Assembly: GCA_002329155.1 (NCBI GenBank)
Contig: DCXY01000010.1
Location: forward strand, 1 to 64,000
Reading direction: 5' to 3'
Source of the DNA: Stenotrophomonas sp. UBA2124
GTDB taxonomy: Bacteria > Pseudomonadota > Gammaproteobacteria > Xanthomonadales > Xanthomonadaceae
Length of the DNA: 64,000 nt
How positions within the stretch are numbered: position 1 is the first letter of the stretch; every line of letters starts with the position of its first letter. Both the position numbers and the translations under genes were made by a program. Below, one piece after another: positions 18,159 to 26,799 of the stretch. The notes beneath the pieces were generated by a model, which saw only the letters and a program-made list of their open reading frames with translations, did not search any database and was not told the DNA's origin.

Positions 18159-19778
18159 TCATTGCTTCGGTTTGGCCGGCGGCAGGTTCTGCGCTGCCGC
18201 CTTCTGCTCGGCGGCGGCGGCAGCGCGCGATTCGGCCATGCCGGTAGCACGCGCCGATGCGGCCTGCTCGTCCCTCTGCAGCGGCTGGAAGCTGCCTTCC
18301 GGTGCCAGCCAACCGCCGGTGAAACCCGCACGCTCCAGGCCCTTGCGGATATGCGGGTTCTTCTTCATCACGTTCCACACGAACTCGTCACGGTAGTTCG
18401 CAATACCAATAAGGATCGGCCCCTGGTCGATGGCGATGTAGTCACTGGCCACCCAGCCGCGGTCCGGCACCAGCCGCCCGGTCTTCAATGGAATGTCGTA
18501 GTTGAAGCTGGGGTTGAACGAATCCAGGAAGCCATAGCTGGAATACAGGTAATCGCCGTAACGCTTGTGCATCTCCACCGTGGTGGGGATCACCACCTCC
18601 GGCGCATATGGCAGCGAAGAGATCGCCGCCGACGGCACGATGGTGCCGTCATCGAAATTCTCGCGCAGGCCGGCGCCACGCGAAGAGTAATGGCGGAACT
18701 GGCGCTGCTCGCCCTTGTACTCCTGGGTGGTGTTCTGCGGACCGTCACCTGCGGTCAGGCCCCATACGTTCTCGCCATAGTCCTTCCACTGCATCGGGTT
18801 TTCGATGGCGTACTCGCGCTGGGCCAGCGTGGCGCGGCGGCTGTTGAGGAAGTAGTCGATGCCACGCTCGCGCATATAGGCATCCTGGATATCGCGGAAG
18901 TCGATCCACGCGTGGCTGTACTGGTGGCCGAACAACGGCCCGAACGACAGGTATTCCTGCCCCTGGTACACGCCCCAGTCGTTGTCATAGGTGCGCGCCC
19001 ACACGGTCCACGCATCCGGCTCTACCGGATGGGTGGGCGAACCCAGCGCCAGCACGTACAGCATCATTGCTTCGTTGTAACCCATCCAGTCGTGCTGAAT
19101 GAAGCCGCTCTCGGGGAACCAGCCCATCGACACCAGCGGCTTGTTCTTCTGCAGCCACGGCCAGTCCACGCGCTTGTAGATGGTGTCGGCGATCTGGCGG
19201 ATTTCCTTCTCGCGTGCGTCGTCACCGTCGTAATAGGACTGCGCGAACAGCACGCCCATCAGCAGCAGCGCGGTATCCACGCTGGACAGCTCCACCCAGC
19301 TGTCGTAACGGCGGCCTTCCTGCATGTCGAGGAAGTGGTAGTAGAAACCCTTGTAGCCGGCCTTGCCGATGCGCTGCGGCCCGGTGGGCAGGTCACGGAA
19401 GAATTTGAGCGTGAGCAGCGTGCGGTCCACCGCCTGGTTGCGGCTGATCCAGCCGTTCTCGATACCGATGGGGTATGCGGTCAGGGCGAAGCCCACCGAG
19501 GCCACGCTGGCGAACGGGCGCGAGGGGTAGCGGTCCGGCGTCAGGCCGTTCTGCTCGTTGGTGGTGTCCCAGAAGAACTGGAACGTGCGCCGCTCGATAT
19601 CGTCAAACAGCGGTGGCAGCTCAGGCTTCATCGGCCGTGGCGGCAGGTCCGCCTCAATCAGGATCACCTGTGGCAACACCTTGGGCATCGGCGGCTCCGG
19701 CGCCTTGCCGCACCCGGCCAACACCGCCAGCGCGAAACCACTGGCGACAGCGACAGACAACCGGGTGATGCATGACAT
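18159..19778 (-). CDS. GH144-type (glucoamylase-like, PF10091) lipoprotein, putative endo-beta-1,2-glucanase
   Basis: A 539-aa lipoprotein with lipobox FALAVLAGCGK. The body matches the PF10091/GH144 fold: an N-terminal block TFQFFWDTTNEQNGLTPDR and ASVGFALTAYPIGIENGWI, the central HYSSRGAG region, and C-terminal DYIAIDQGPILIGIANYRDE. GH144 members studied so far are endo-beta-1,2-glucanases, so this substrate is likely but not proven. A low-complexity Ala/Arg-rich tail follows the domain (about 500-539). Start ATG is 19776-19778; an in-frame TTG two codons earlier is possible. It is followed 7 bp later by the sugar-binding lipoprotein gene. Confidence 0.85.
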   Translation of the reverse strand: MSCITRLSVAVASGFALAVLAGCGKAPEPPMPKVLPQVILIEADLPPRPMKPELPPLFDDIERRTFQFFWDTTNEQNGLTPDRYPSRPFASVASVGFALTAYPIGIENGWISRNQAVDRTLLTLKFFRDLPTGPQRIGKAGYKGFYYHFLDMQEGRRYDSWVELSSVDTALLLMGVLFAQSYYDGDDAREKEIRQIADTIYKRVDWPWLQKNKPLVSMGWFPESGFIQHDWMGYNEAMMLYVLALGSPTHPVEPDAWTVWARTYDNDWGVYQGQEYLSFGPLFGHQYSHAWIDFRDIQDAYMRERGIDYFLNSRRATLAQREYAIENPMQWKDYGENVWGLTAGDGPQNTTQEYKGEQRQFRHYSSRGAGLRENFDDGTIVPSAAISSLPYAPEVVIPTTVEMHKRYGDYLYSSYGFLDSFNPSFNYDIPLKTGRLVPDRGWVASDYIAIDQGPILIGIANYRDEFVWNVMKKNPHIRKGLERAGFTGGWLAPEGSFQPLQRDEQAASARATGMAESRAAAAAEQKAAAQNLPPAKPKQ

Positions 19779-19857
19779 GCTCAAGACGACATCCGTTGGG
19801 AGAAATCAGGCTGCCACGATCCGGTGACAGGCGGTAGTACCTCAAAAACCAGCCAAC

Positions 19858-19887
19858 CTCCCGGCTGCCCATCAGGGCAACCGGGAG
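19858..19887 (-). terminator. Stem-loop between TonB receptor and GH144-like gene
   Basis: A 13-bp stem with one mismatch (CTCCCGG.TGCCC arms) and a 4-base loop, just after the receptor stop on the minus strand. A T-run (TTTTT) follows about ten bases later rather than immediately, so it may attenuate or process the transcript instead of stopping it fully. Confidence 0.5.
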
Positions 19888-19894
19888 ACAGGGC

Positions 19895-22876
19895 TTACCA
19901 GTCCAGCCCGAAGGACAGCTTGAAGGTGCGGGTGCCACCCACAATGCCATCCTGATGACGGCCGAAACTCGCATTCGGCTCGTTCGGGCCACCGTACCAG
20001 TCGTCGTAACCGTCCCAGTTGTTCCAGTCAAACACGTTCAGCAGGTCGGCACGCACGCGCAGCTTCAGGTCGGTACCGGTATCCCATACCTTGGTGGCGG
20101 CCAGATCGAAACGCTTGTAGCCAATGGTGCCATCCGGCTTGTAGGGGTCGATCAGGCAATCATCCCAACCCGGCAGGCAGTTGGTGGCGTTGCGGTACTT
20201 GCTCGACTCCAGCGTCAGCTTGCCGGACAGGGTGATGCCCCAGCCCGCATCCCAGATGCCGGTCGCCACCAGACGGTGCTCCGGTACACCACGCGACGGC
20301 AGCCAGCCGTAGTAGCTGGTGGTTGGATACTCGAACATGTCGATCCAACCATCGGCGTTCGTGTTCTGGCGGCCACGGGTATAGGTGTAGGCCACGGTCG
20401 CGCCCCAGCCCGATGCCGCGTTGAACGGCTTGTCCAGCTTGACCAGCACCGACTTGCTCTTGGTCTCGTACATGTTGTCCAGCAGAACGACGCGGCCGAA
20501 CGGCGCATCGAAGCCCCACGGCGTGCCCCAGGTATGCCCCGGCGGCAGGAACGAACCATCCGGGCGACGGTTGCCCAGGCGCGCGGTGATGCCGTCATGG
20601 CTGCGGATGTAGGACAACGTCACTTCGCTGTACCAGGTCTGCGAACCCAGCTCGAACGCATTGCGCATGCCCAGGCTGAACTGATCCGAGTACGGCACCT
20701 TGAGGTCGTTGTTGTTCAACCACCATTCGCGCGGCAGATTCACCGTTGCTGCCAGCTGATCGAGCGCACCCGGATTCAGGTAGCTCGGGTCCCACGCCAC
20801 GCAGTCGCCGTTCGGGCGACGGCAGGTACCGTCGGCATCGGAGAAGTAGAAGTTGTACCGACCGAACGAGGTGCGGTTGCTTTCGATCTGCAGGTAGTCG
20901 AACAGGTTGCGGTCATACGAACGGCCCGCACCGCCGAAGATCACGTGGCGCTGGTCGGCATTGATGTCATAGGAAAAGCCGAAACGCGGCTGCCATGCAC
21001 CCTTGAATGCACTACGGTTGCTGCCGGTGGAAATGTAGTCCTCCGGGTTCCAGTCGGCGTTCTGGAAGTTCGGATAATTGCGGATGTCATCGGCCAGAGC
21101 GGCAGGAGTGACGAAATCCTCGTAGTTCGGCGTGGTCTCGTAATCCCAGCGCACGCCGTAGTTCAAGGTCAGGTGTTCGTTGACCTCCCAGTCGTCCTGG
21201 ATGTAGATGCCGAACTGCTTGTTGGCCGAGGTGGTGAAGCCACCCGTGGTGCCCGGCACACCGGCACCGAACTCGACCCGATAGGGCTGGTCCGCTCCGG
21301 TTGCCAGGTCATAGTAGAACTGCGCGTTGGAGTAGTTGCGCTCCACCGCGTTCACATCCACCGCCTTGTACTTCACACCCATCTTGACTGTATGCCCTTC
21401 CCATCCGGTGAAGGTGAAGTCGTTCTGGATCGCCCAGCCCTTCTGTCCCTTGTCCTGGTTGTTGGGGCTGGAGCCGGTATTGATGATGTTGCCGATGTTG
21501 AGGCGATCGGTGGCGGTCGGCTCGGAGACGCCGAGAATATAGCCATTCCCATCAAAGGTGGGGTGCGGCGCCCACGACAGGTCCTCGTAGGTCACATGGG
21601 CATCATTGAGCCAGTTGTCGGCGCTGTACTGCCAGCGCAGGTCATAGCGGTTGACCGTGTTTTCATTGATCGTGGCGCGCTGGGCGGTGTTCTGGTCACC
21701 CACGCCGATGCGCTCATCTTCCTTGCGCACCTGCGCGGACAGCTCGACCAGATTGCGGTCATCCGGCGTCCAGGTCAGCTTTCCGAAGTACATGTCCTGC
21801 GTGAACGGCGACGCAGCCGGGCCAATCTGCTCCAGGATGCCCGGAGGCAGGTCCGCCTCGTCATAGCGGCCCTTGGCGCCCAGCGACACCGTCTTGGGCG
21901 TGTTGTATTCCTTGGCCTCATAGGCAACGAAGAAATTCAGCCGGTCCTGCACGATGGGGCCACCGAAGGACACGCCGTACTGCTCTTCCTTGGACGGCAC
22001 CTTGTCACCACCGGCCTTCTTCTCCGCCGGCGTGGCGGTACGCCAGTCGGTGGACGTGCGGTCCCAGAAGAAACTGCCACTGAACTCATTGCTGCCCGAG
22101 CGTGTGGCGGCAACCACCGCAGCGCTGCTGATCTGGTCGAACTCGGCCTTGTAATTCGAGGTGATGACCTTGTATTCGCCGATGGCCGACTGCGGGAACG
22201 GATTGCCGCGGGTGGAATCCTGTCCGCCCACACCGCCCGGCAGGGTGTAGCCCTTCTGGCCGACGCCGTCGATATACACGTTGATGCCGCTGGTGCTCTG
22301 GGCACCTGAGCGCAGCTTGGTGTTGCCCGCCGCATCCTGCTGGAACTGCATGCCCGGCACCGTATCGGCGAAGGCCAGGAAGTTGCGGGTGCCCTGCGGC
22401 AAGGCCTCGATCTGCTTGTTGGTGATGTAGGTAGCCACCTCGGAGGTGCGGGTCTCCACCGCACTTGCCACCACCTGTACGGTGTCCAACGTCGTCGCCG
22501 CCCCACCCTCGGCGGTCTCGCCCACCCCGCCAACACCCAGGTTGACGGTGGCGGTCTGGCCCACCTGCACGGTGATGTTCTGGGTGGTGGTCTTGCCACC
22601 GGCGTTCACGTCCACCTTGTAGGTGCCCGGCGGCAGGCCGGCCAGCGAGTAGCTGCCGTTCCCGGTGCTCTGCACGGTGCGGGTCAGGCCGGTGGCGGTG
22701 TTGGTAGCAGTCACCTGTGCCTGCGCTGCCGGGCTGGAGTCAGCCATGACCTGGCCACGGATGGTGGCGCCGGTGCTCTGCGCGAATGCCGGCGCGGCGC
22801 CCAGCAGCAGGCAACTGGCCAGGGCACAGCTGAGCAGCCTGCGTGTCGGCTTGGATTTCCTAGCTGTCGATTTCAT
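19895..22876 (-). CDS. TonB-dependent receptor with carboxypeptidase-regulatory-like N-terminal domain (Oar-like)
   Basis: Outer-membrane active transporter, 993 aa. A signal peptide ends at AAPAFAQ. Residues about 36-110 form a CarboxypepD-reg-like beta-sandwich (TIRGQVMADSSPAAQAQVTA, GSYSLAGLPPGTYKVDV). A plug domain follows (LPQGTRNFLAFADTVPGMQF, with GINVYIDGVGQKGYTLPGG), then the beta-barrel. The protein ends FKLSFGLDW, with a terminal aromatic residue suited to BAM recognition. It stands between lacI and the GH144-like gene on the same strand, implying import of oligosaccharides. The ATG at 22874-22876 follows a GGGAGAG ribosome site. Confidence 0.93.
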   Translation of the reverse strand: MKSTARKSKPTRRLLSCALASCLLLGAAPAFAQSTGATIRGQVMADSSPAAQAQVTATNTATGLTRTVQSTGNGSYSLAGLPPGTYKVDVNAGGKTTTQNITVQVGQTATVNLGVGGVGETAEGGAATTLDTVQVVASAVETRTSEVATYITNKQIEALPQGTRNFLAFADTVPGMQFQQDAAGNTKLRSGAQSTSGINVYIDGVGQKGYTLPGGVGGQDSTRGNPFPQSAIGEYKVITSNYKAEFDQISSAAVVAATRSGSNEFSGSFFWDRTSTDWRTATPAEKKAGGDKVPSKEEQYGVSFGGPIVQDRLNFFVAYEAKEYNTPKTVSLGAKGRYDEADLPPGILEQIGPAASPFTQDMYFGKLTWTPDDRNLVELSAQVRKEDERIGVGDQNTAQRATINENTVNRYDLRWQYSADNWLNDAHVTYEDLSWAPHPTFDGNGYILGVSEPTATDRLNIGNIINTGSSPNNQDKGQKGWAIQNDFTFTGWEGHTVKMGVKYKAVDVNAVERNYSNAQFYYDLATGADQPYRVEFGAGVPGTTGGFTTSANKQFGIYIQDDWEVNEHLTLNYGVRWDYETTPNYEDFVTPAALADDIRNYPNFQNADWNPEDYISTGSNRSAFKGAWQPRFGFSYDINADQRHVIFGGAGRSYDRNLFDYLQIESNRTSFGRYNFYFSDADGTCRRPNGDCVAWDPSYLNPGALDQLAATVNLPREWWLNNNDLKVPYSDQFSLGMRNAFELGSQTWYSEVTLSYIRSHDGITARLGNRRPDGSFLPPGHTWGTPWGFDAPFGRVVLLDNMYETKSKSVLVKLDKPFNAASGWGATVAYTYTRGRQNTNADGWIDMFEYPTTSYYGWLPSRGVPEHRLVATGIWDAGWGITLSGKLTLESSKYRNATNCLPGWDDCLIDPYKPDGTIGYKRFDLAATKVWDTGTDLKLRVRADLLNVFDWNNWDGYDDWYGGPNEPNASFGRHQDGIVGGTRTFKLSFGLDW

Positions 22877-22937
22877 GTGTTCTCTCCCAGGGGGGCGGCA
22901 TCTCGCCGCCAGGTATCTGTTGTTGACCCGCCCGGTC

Positions 22938-23966
22938 TCATGCCGGGTCAGGGTGGCCGTGTGCGCTGGTGGACTGGCGTGCGATCAGGCTGGGAAGCAA
23001 CGTCATGCCGGGGGATTGGGGCGTGTCTTCGCCCTGGATCAGATGCAGCAGATGCGACATCGCCTGTTCACCGAGCTCCGCGATGCTGACCTGCATCGTG
23101 GTCAAGGACGGGTGAACAAAGCGTGCCAGGGGGATATCGTCGAAGCCGGCCAGCGCCACCTGCTGCGGCACGCGCACGCCGGCATGCTGCAGCGCGTACA
23201 GGCAGCCCAGCGCCATCATGTCGTTGGCGGCGAACACCGCATCGGGCAGTTTTCCACGCTTGAGCAGGGCCAGGCCGGCCTGGTGGCCGGAGGCCTCATC
23301 GAAGGCGCCGGGCAACTCGATGGCCTCGGCCTTGCCGCCGAAGCCCGCCATGGCGTCGCGGAACCCCCGCAGCCGCTCCCTGGCATCGTGGTTGCGCTCG
23401 GGGCCGCCGATGAAGGCGATGCGCCGGTGCCCCGCCTGCAGCAGGTGGTTGGTCATGGCCATGGCGCCGGCATGGTCATCAATGCTGAAAACCGGGTGCG
23501 CGCCGTCGCTGAGGGGGGTGTTGATCAGTACGGTCGGAATATCGGCCGGCAGGTTGTCCTCCAGGCCGGCGCCATCCTCTTCATAAGGTGACAGCACCAG
23601 CAGGCCATCCACGCGGCCACGCATGGCCTGCAGCACCTTGCCCTGCTGTTGCTGGTCGCCATGAAAGCTGGACACCAGCAGATGGCGCTGGTGCGCCCGC
23701 GCCACGCCATCGATGCCACGCATCAGTTCGGAGAAGAATTCGCCGTACAGGTCCGGCAGCACCACGCCAATGGTCTGGGTGCTGCGGCTGCTCAGGCTGC
23801 GGGCGGCGGCATGCGGGGTGTAGCGCAGGCGGGCGGCAACCTCGCGCACCAGCTTGCGCACCGGCTCGGCCACGTTGTGGTGGCCATTGAGCGCACGCGA
23901 CACGGTGGCGACAGAGACATTCGCCTCGCGCGCGACATCCTTGATGGTGATTGCCGCTTTGGCCAT
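22938..23966 (-). CDS. LacI-family transcriptional regulator
   Basis: A 342-aa repressor-type protein. The N-terminal helix-turn-helix is ITIKDVAREANVSVATVSRALNG, followed by the hinge helix region AAARSLSSRSTQTIGVV, then a periplasmic-binding-like sensor domain with FAANDMMALGCLYAL and VALAGFDDIPLA. Start ATG 23964-23966. It stands 61 bp upstream of the TonB receptor on the same strand. A LacI-type palindrome lies 32 bp upstream of its start and a similar one before the ABC ATPase, consistent with autoregulation and control of the sugar genes. The effector is unknown. Confidence 0.94.
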   Translation of the reverse strand: MAKAAITIKDVAREANVSVATVSRALNGHHNVAEPVRKLVREVAARLRYTPHAAARSLSSRSTQTIGVVLPDLYGEFFSELMRGIDGVARAHQRHLLVSSFHGDQQQQGKVLQAMRGRVDGLLVLSPYEEDGAGLEDNLPADIPTVLINTPLSDGAHPVFSIDDHAGAMAMTNHLLQAGHRRIAFIGGPERNHDARERLRGFRDAMAGFGGKAEAIELPGAFDEASGHQAGLALLKRGKLPDAVFAANDMMALGCLYALQHAGVRVPQQVALAGFDDIPLARFVHPSLTTMQVSIAELGEQAMSHLLHLIQGEDTPQSPGMTLLPSLIARQSTSAHGHPDPA

Positions 23967-23998
23967 CGCCACGCCCTCGGTTACCGGGTTGGGCGGAC

Positions 23999-24012
23999 TG
24001 TAATCGTTTTCA
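23999..24012. promoter_or_regulatory. Putative LacI-family operator before lacI
   Basis: TGTAATCGTTTTCA has arms matching at five of seven positions about a central CG. It closely resembles the palindrome at 5620-5633. It is placed to control the lacI-TonB receptor unit on the minus strand. Confidence 0.5.
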
Positions 24013-24087
24013 AAGACGTTTGTAAACAGTTTGTTACGTTCATCTGCGCCGGCGCGCCATGCACGCCGCCGCCCCGCTGCGCCGCCC

Positions 24088-24366
24088 TCAACCCGCTGCC
24101 GCGTGCTCGGCCGGCGTATTGGCCTTGATCTGCAAAGCGTGGATGTCGGTGTCCATCATCCCGCCCAGGGCGGCGTATACGGCACGGTGCCGGGCCAGCG
24201 GCGCCTTGCCGGCAAAGGCGTCGCTGACCACGATCACCTTGAAGTGACCGCGCCCATCCTTGGCCCCCTCATGGCCGGCGTGGCGGTGGCTGTCGTCGCG
24301 CACCTCCAGCACCTCGGGGGCGAACGCCGCCTGCAGCGCGGTGCGGATGCGCTCCACCCGGCTCAT
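24088..24366 (-). CDS. bolA: BolA family protein
   Basis: A 92-aa protein of the BolA/IbaG family, which bind [2Fe-2S] glutaredoxins and act in iron-sulfur trafficking or as regulators. The family core is visible: DSHRHAGHEG followed by HFKVIVVSDAFAGKAPLARHRAVYAAL. It overlaps the upstream yciI-like gene by 4 bp (ATGA), so the two are translated together. The assignment to BolA rather than the shorter IbaG/YrbA type rests on the HxGH-like loop and is not certain. Confidence 0.88.
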   Translation of the reverse strand: MSRVERIRTALQAAFAPEVLEVRDDSHRHAGHEGAKDGRGHFKVIVVSDAFAGKAPLARHRAVYAALGGMMDTDIHALQIKANTPAEHAAAG

Positions 24367-24662
24367 GGCAGCACCCTGCGGAACGGCCGCACCTGCACCC
24401 GCGTGTAGACGCCGGCAGCAACATAAGGATCAGCATCGGCCCAGGCCTGCGCTGCGGCCAGGTCATCGAAGCTGGCGATCACCACGCTGCCGCTGAAGCC
24501 GGCCGGGCCGGGGTCTTCTGCGTCAATGGCAGGACAGGGACCGGCCAGCAGCAGCCTGCCTTGGTCAAGCAATGCCTGCAACCGTGCCAGATGCGCTGCC
24601 CGCGCCTGCATGCGTGCGGCCAGCACCTGCTCGCCGTCATAGCCTTCAATCACGTACCACAC
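24363..24662 (-). CDS. yciI: YciI family protein
   Basis: A 99-aa YciI-domain protein (ferredoxin-like alpha/beta fold). It starts MWYVIEGYDGEQVLAARMQARAAHL and contains the family stretch LLLAGPCPA and ASFDDLAAAQAWADADPYVAAGVY, with the Asp/His-type pocket. Function is poorly known; YciI members are small cytoplasmic proteins often near yciB/ispZ and bolA. It overlaps bolA by 4 bp. Confidence 0.85.
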   Translation of the reverse strand: MWYVIEGYDGEQVLAARMQARAAHLARLQALLDQGRLLLAGPCPAIDAEDPGPAGFSGSVVIASFDDLAAAQAWADADPYVAAGVYTRVQVRPFRRVLP

Positions 24663-25010
24663 TGGCCCGAGCTCCTGTCCGCTGAATGGATATGGGACAA
24701 GTCTAGCGTCACAATGCTGGACAGCGCCCGGTTCCGGCGATTACTCTTTACCTCATTGCACGCAGCCGGCCTGTAGCGGCTCGGTGCGGTGGCAGGCCCA
24801 GAGCCCCACCGTTTGGCCGAAGCACATCACTGCCCGGACTGCGTAGACGACCTCCTCGTGATGACGTTGCCGCCATTCTTGCGGCGCGCCTTGTTGTTGA
24901 TGTGTGGAAACGCGCCGGCAGGCGCGCATGGCTCGCAATACCAGGGCAGCACCCAGCCGGGCGGGAACCCGGTGACGCGTACGGCTCGCAACACCCCGAT
25001 GTCGACCTGA
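24663..25010 (+). other. 348-bp gap upstream of scpA; no gene supported
   Basis: It separates yciI (minus) from scpA (plus) and must hold both promoters. A 73-codon open frame (24789-25010) ends directly against the scpA ATG and carries HHCPDC, but its composition and lack of any recognisable family do not support it as a gene. No repeat, terminator or regulatory site was convincingly identified. Confidence 0.4.
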
Positions 25011-25916
25011 ATGACTTCCGAACTCGCGCACGCCGCGAACCCGCCAGCGCAGCCCCACGCCCCGCAGCAGCAGGAAATGCCGCTGGCGGTAGTGCATGGC
25101 CAGCCGGTGCTGCAGATTCCGCAGGATCTGTACATCCCGCCGGATGCACTGGAAGTCATTCTTGATGCGTTTGAAGGCCCGCTGGACCTGCTGCTGTACC
25201 TGATCCGCCGCCAGAACCTGGACATCCTGGACATTCCGGTGGCCGAGATCACCCGGCAGTACGTTGAATACATCAACGTGATGCAGGAGCTGCGTTTCGA
25301 GCTGGCCGCCGAGTATCTGGTGATGGCCGCGATACTGGCCGAGGTGAAGTCGCGCATGCTGTTGCCGCGGCCGCCCGCCGAGGAAGGCGACGAGGCCGAC
25401 CCGCGCGCGGAACTGGTGCGGCGCCTGCAAGAGTACGAACGTTTCAAGCAGGCTGCCGAGGACATCGACTCCCTACCCCGCCAGGATCGCGACACCAGCC
25501 TGGCCCATGCCTTCGTGCCGGACCGGGCCGCGGTGAAGCTGCCGCCACCGGTGGAGCTGAAGGAAATGCTGATGGCGCTGCATGACGTGCTCAAGCGCGC
25601 CGAGCTGTTCAGCGGCCACGCCATCAAGCGCGAGGCACTGAGCGTACGCCAGCGCATGGGCGACATGCTCAGCCGTCTTGAAGATGGAAAGTTCTACCGT
25701 TTTGAAACGCTGTTCACCGCCGAGGAAGGCAAGCTCGGCGTACTGGTCACCTTTCTGGCGATGCTGGAACTGGCCAAGGAGCAGCTGCTGGATATCGTGC
25801 AGGAAGCACCGCTTGCCCCGATCTACGTGAAATCCCTGGCTGCCGGCAACACCAACGCACCGCTGGCGTTCTCCAGCGAGTTCGACGATGCCGACGCCAA
25901 CAACGACCCCGCCTGA
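25011..25916 (+). CDS. scpA: Segregation and condensation protein A
   Basis: Kleisin subunit of the SMC-ScpAB condensin, which compacts and separates chromosomes. It is 301 aa. After a variable Pro/Gln-rich N-terminus of about 50 residues comes the ScpA core EGPLDLLLYLIRRQNLDILDIPVAEITRQYVEYI and AAEYLVMAAILAEVKSRMLLP, and the C-terminal winged-helix region FLAMLELAKEQLLDIVQ. The long N-terminus leaves the exact start open; the ATG at 25011 is the first in frame after a stop. scpB starts 16 bp later. Confidence 0.94.
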   Translation: MTSELAHAANPPAQPHAPQQQEMPLAVVHGQPVLQIPQDLYIPPDALEVILDAFEGPLDLLLYLIRRQNLDILDIPVAEITRQYVEYINVMQELRFELAAEYLVMAAILAEVKSRMLLPRPPAEEGDEADPRAELVRRLQEYERFKQAAEDIDSLPRQDRDTSLAHAFVPDRAAVKLPPPVELKEMLMALHDVLKRAELFSGHAIKREALSVRQRMGDMLSRLEDGKFYRFETLFTAEEGKLGVLVTFLAMLELAKEQLLDIVQEAPLAPIYVKSLAAGNTNAPLAFSSEFDDADANNDPA

Positions 25917-25932
25917 GCATTCAAGCCAACGC

Positions 25933-26799
25933 ATGGATCAACCGCTGATCAACCGCATTGTCGAAGGCGCGCTGCTGGCCTCCAGCCAGCCGCTGACCCT
26001 GGTGCAGCTGCGGGACCTGTTCCCCGAGGATGAGCCGGCACCGCCGGGCAGCATCGAACGGGCGCTGGAGCTGCTGCGCGACGCCTGCGCCGACCGTGGC
26101 GTGGAACTGGTGGAAGTGGCCTCCGGCTTCCGCTACCAGATCACCAGCGAAGTACACGGCTGGGTGTCCCGGCTGTGGACCGAGCGCAAGACCCGCTACA
26201 CCCGCGCCACGCTGGAAACCCTGGCGCTGATTGCCTACCGCCAGCCCATCACCCGCGGCGAGATCGAGCAGGTGCGTGGCGTGGCGGTCAGCAGCAACAT
26301 CATCCAGGCGTTGGAAGAGCGCGAGTGGATCCGGGTGATCGGCCACCGCGACGTGCCCGGCAAGCCGGCCCTGTTCGGCACCACCAAGGGCTTCCTGGAT
26401 TACTTCGGGCTCAAGCGCCTGGACGAGTTGCCGCCGCTGTCCGAGCTGCGCGAAATCGGCGAACTGGAGCCGCAGCTGCCGCTGGACGGTGACGGCCAGC
26501 CTGCCGCCCCGCTCACCGCCGGCGCCGCCACGCCGGGCAATGACGATACCGACGCCGATGCCGACACTGGCAATGGCGAGCTGAACACCGCGATGGATGA
26601 AGGGGCCGATGCCCCCGATGCCGCCGCTGAAGACACCGCCCTCACGGGCGAACCCGACGCCGCGCCGGGAGAGCGCGCGGCGGAAGTGGAAAACACCGAA
26701 ATCAACGCCGTCGCGACGACGACCGTGGCTGTTGACGTAGCCGATTCCGACCCAGAGGCCGACGCGGAAAACGCCGGCCGGAGCAAAACTGATGAGTGA
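25933..26799 (+). CDS. scpB: Segregation and condensation protein B
   Basis: Winged-helix partner of ScpA in the SMC complex, 288 aa. The core (about 1-180) shows RIVEGALLASSQPLTLVQL, RKTRYTRATLETLALIAYRQPITRGEIEQVRGV and FGTTKGFLDYFGLKRLDELPPL. Beyond this is an unusually long acidic, Asp/Ala/Glu-rich tail of about 100 residues with no predicted fold. The ATG at 25933 follows the scpA stop by 16 bp; the frame opens a little earlier, within scpA. It overlaps rluB by 8 bp. Confidence 0.93.
   Translation: MDQPLINRIVEGALLASSQPLTLVQLRDLFPEDEPAPPGSIERALELLRDACADRGVELVEVASGFRYQITSEVHGWVSRLWTERKTRYTRATLETLALIAYRQPITRGEIEQVRGVAVSSNIIQALEEREWIRVIGHRDVPGKPALFGTTKGFLDYFGLKRLDELPPLSELREIGELEPQLPLDGDGQPAAPLTAGAATPGNDDTDADADTGNGELNTAMDEGADAPDAAAEDTALTGEPDAAPGERAAEVENTEINAVATTTVAVDVADSDPEADAENAGRSKTDE

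Noticed and set aside
19955..22309. 784-codon plus-strand frame opposite the TonB receptor
   Set aside because: Antisense shadow of a clear receptor gene in high-GC DNA; no signal, domain or ribosome site.
22926..22951. Inverted repeat at the lacI stop (TGACCCG/CGGGTCA) as a terminator
   Set aside because: It overlaps the lacI end and has no T-run; the TonB receptor follows closely, so read-through is as likely.
23090..23107. TGACC...GGTCA palindrome inside lacI as an operator
   Set aside because: It lies within coding sequence, lacks the TGACA arms of the motif at 5834 and is likely chance.
24789..25010. 73-codon frame ending against scpA
   Set aside because: No family match, biased composition and no ribosome site; treated as intergenic.
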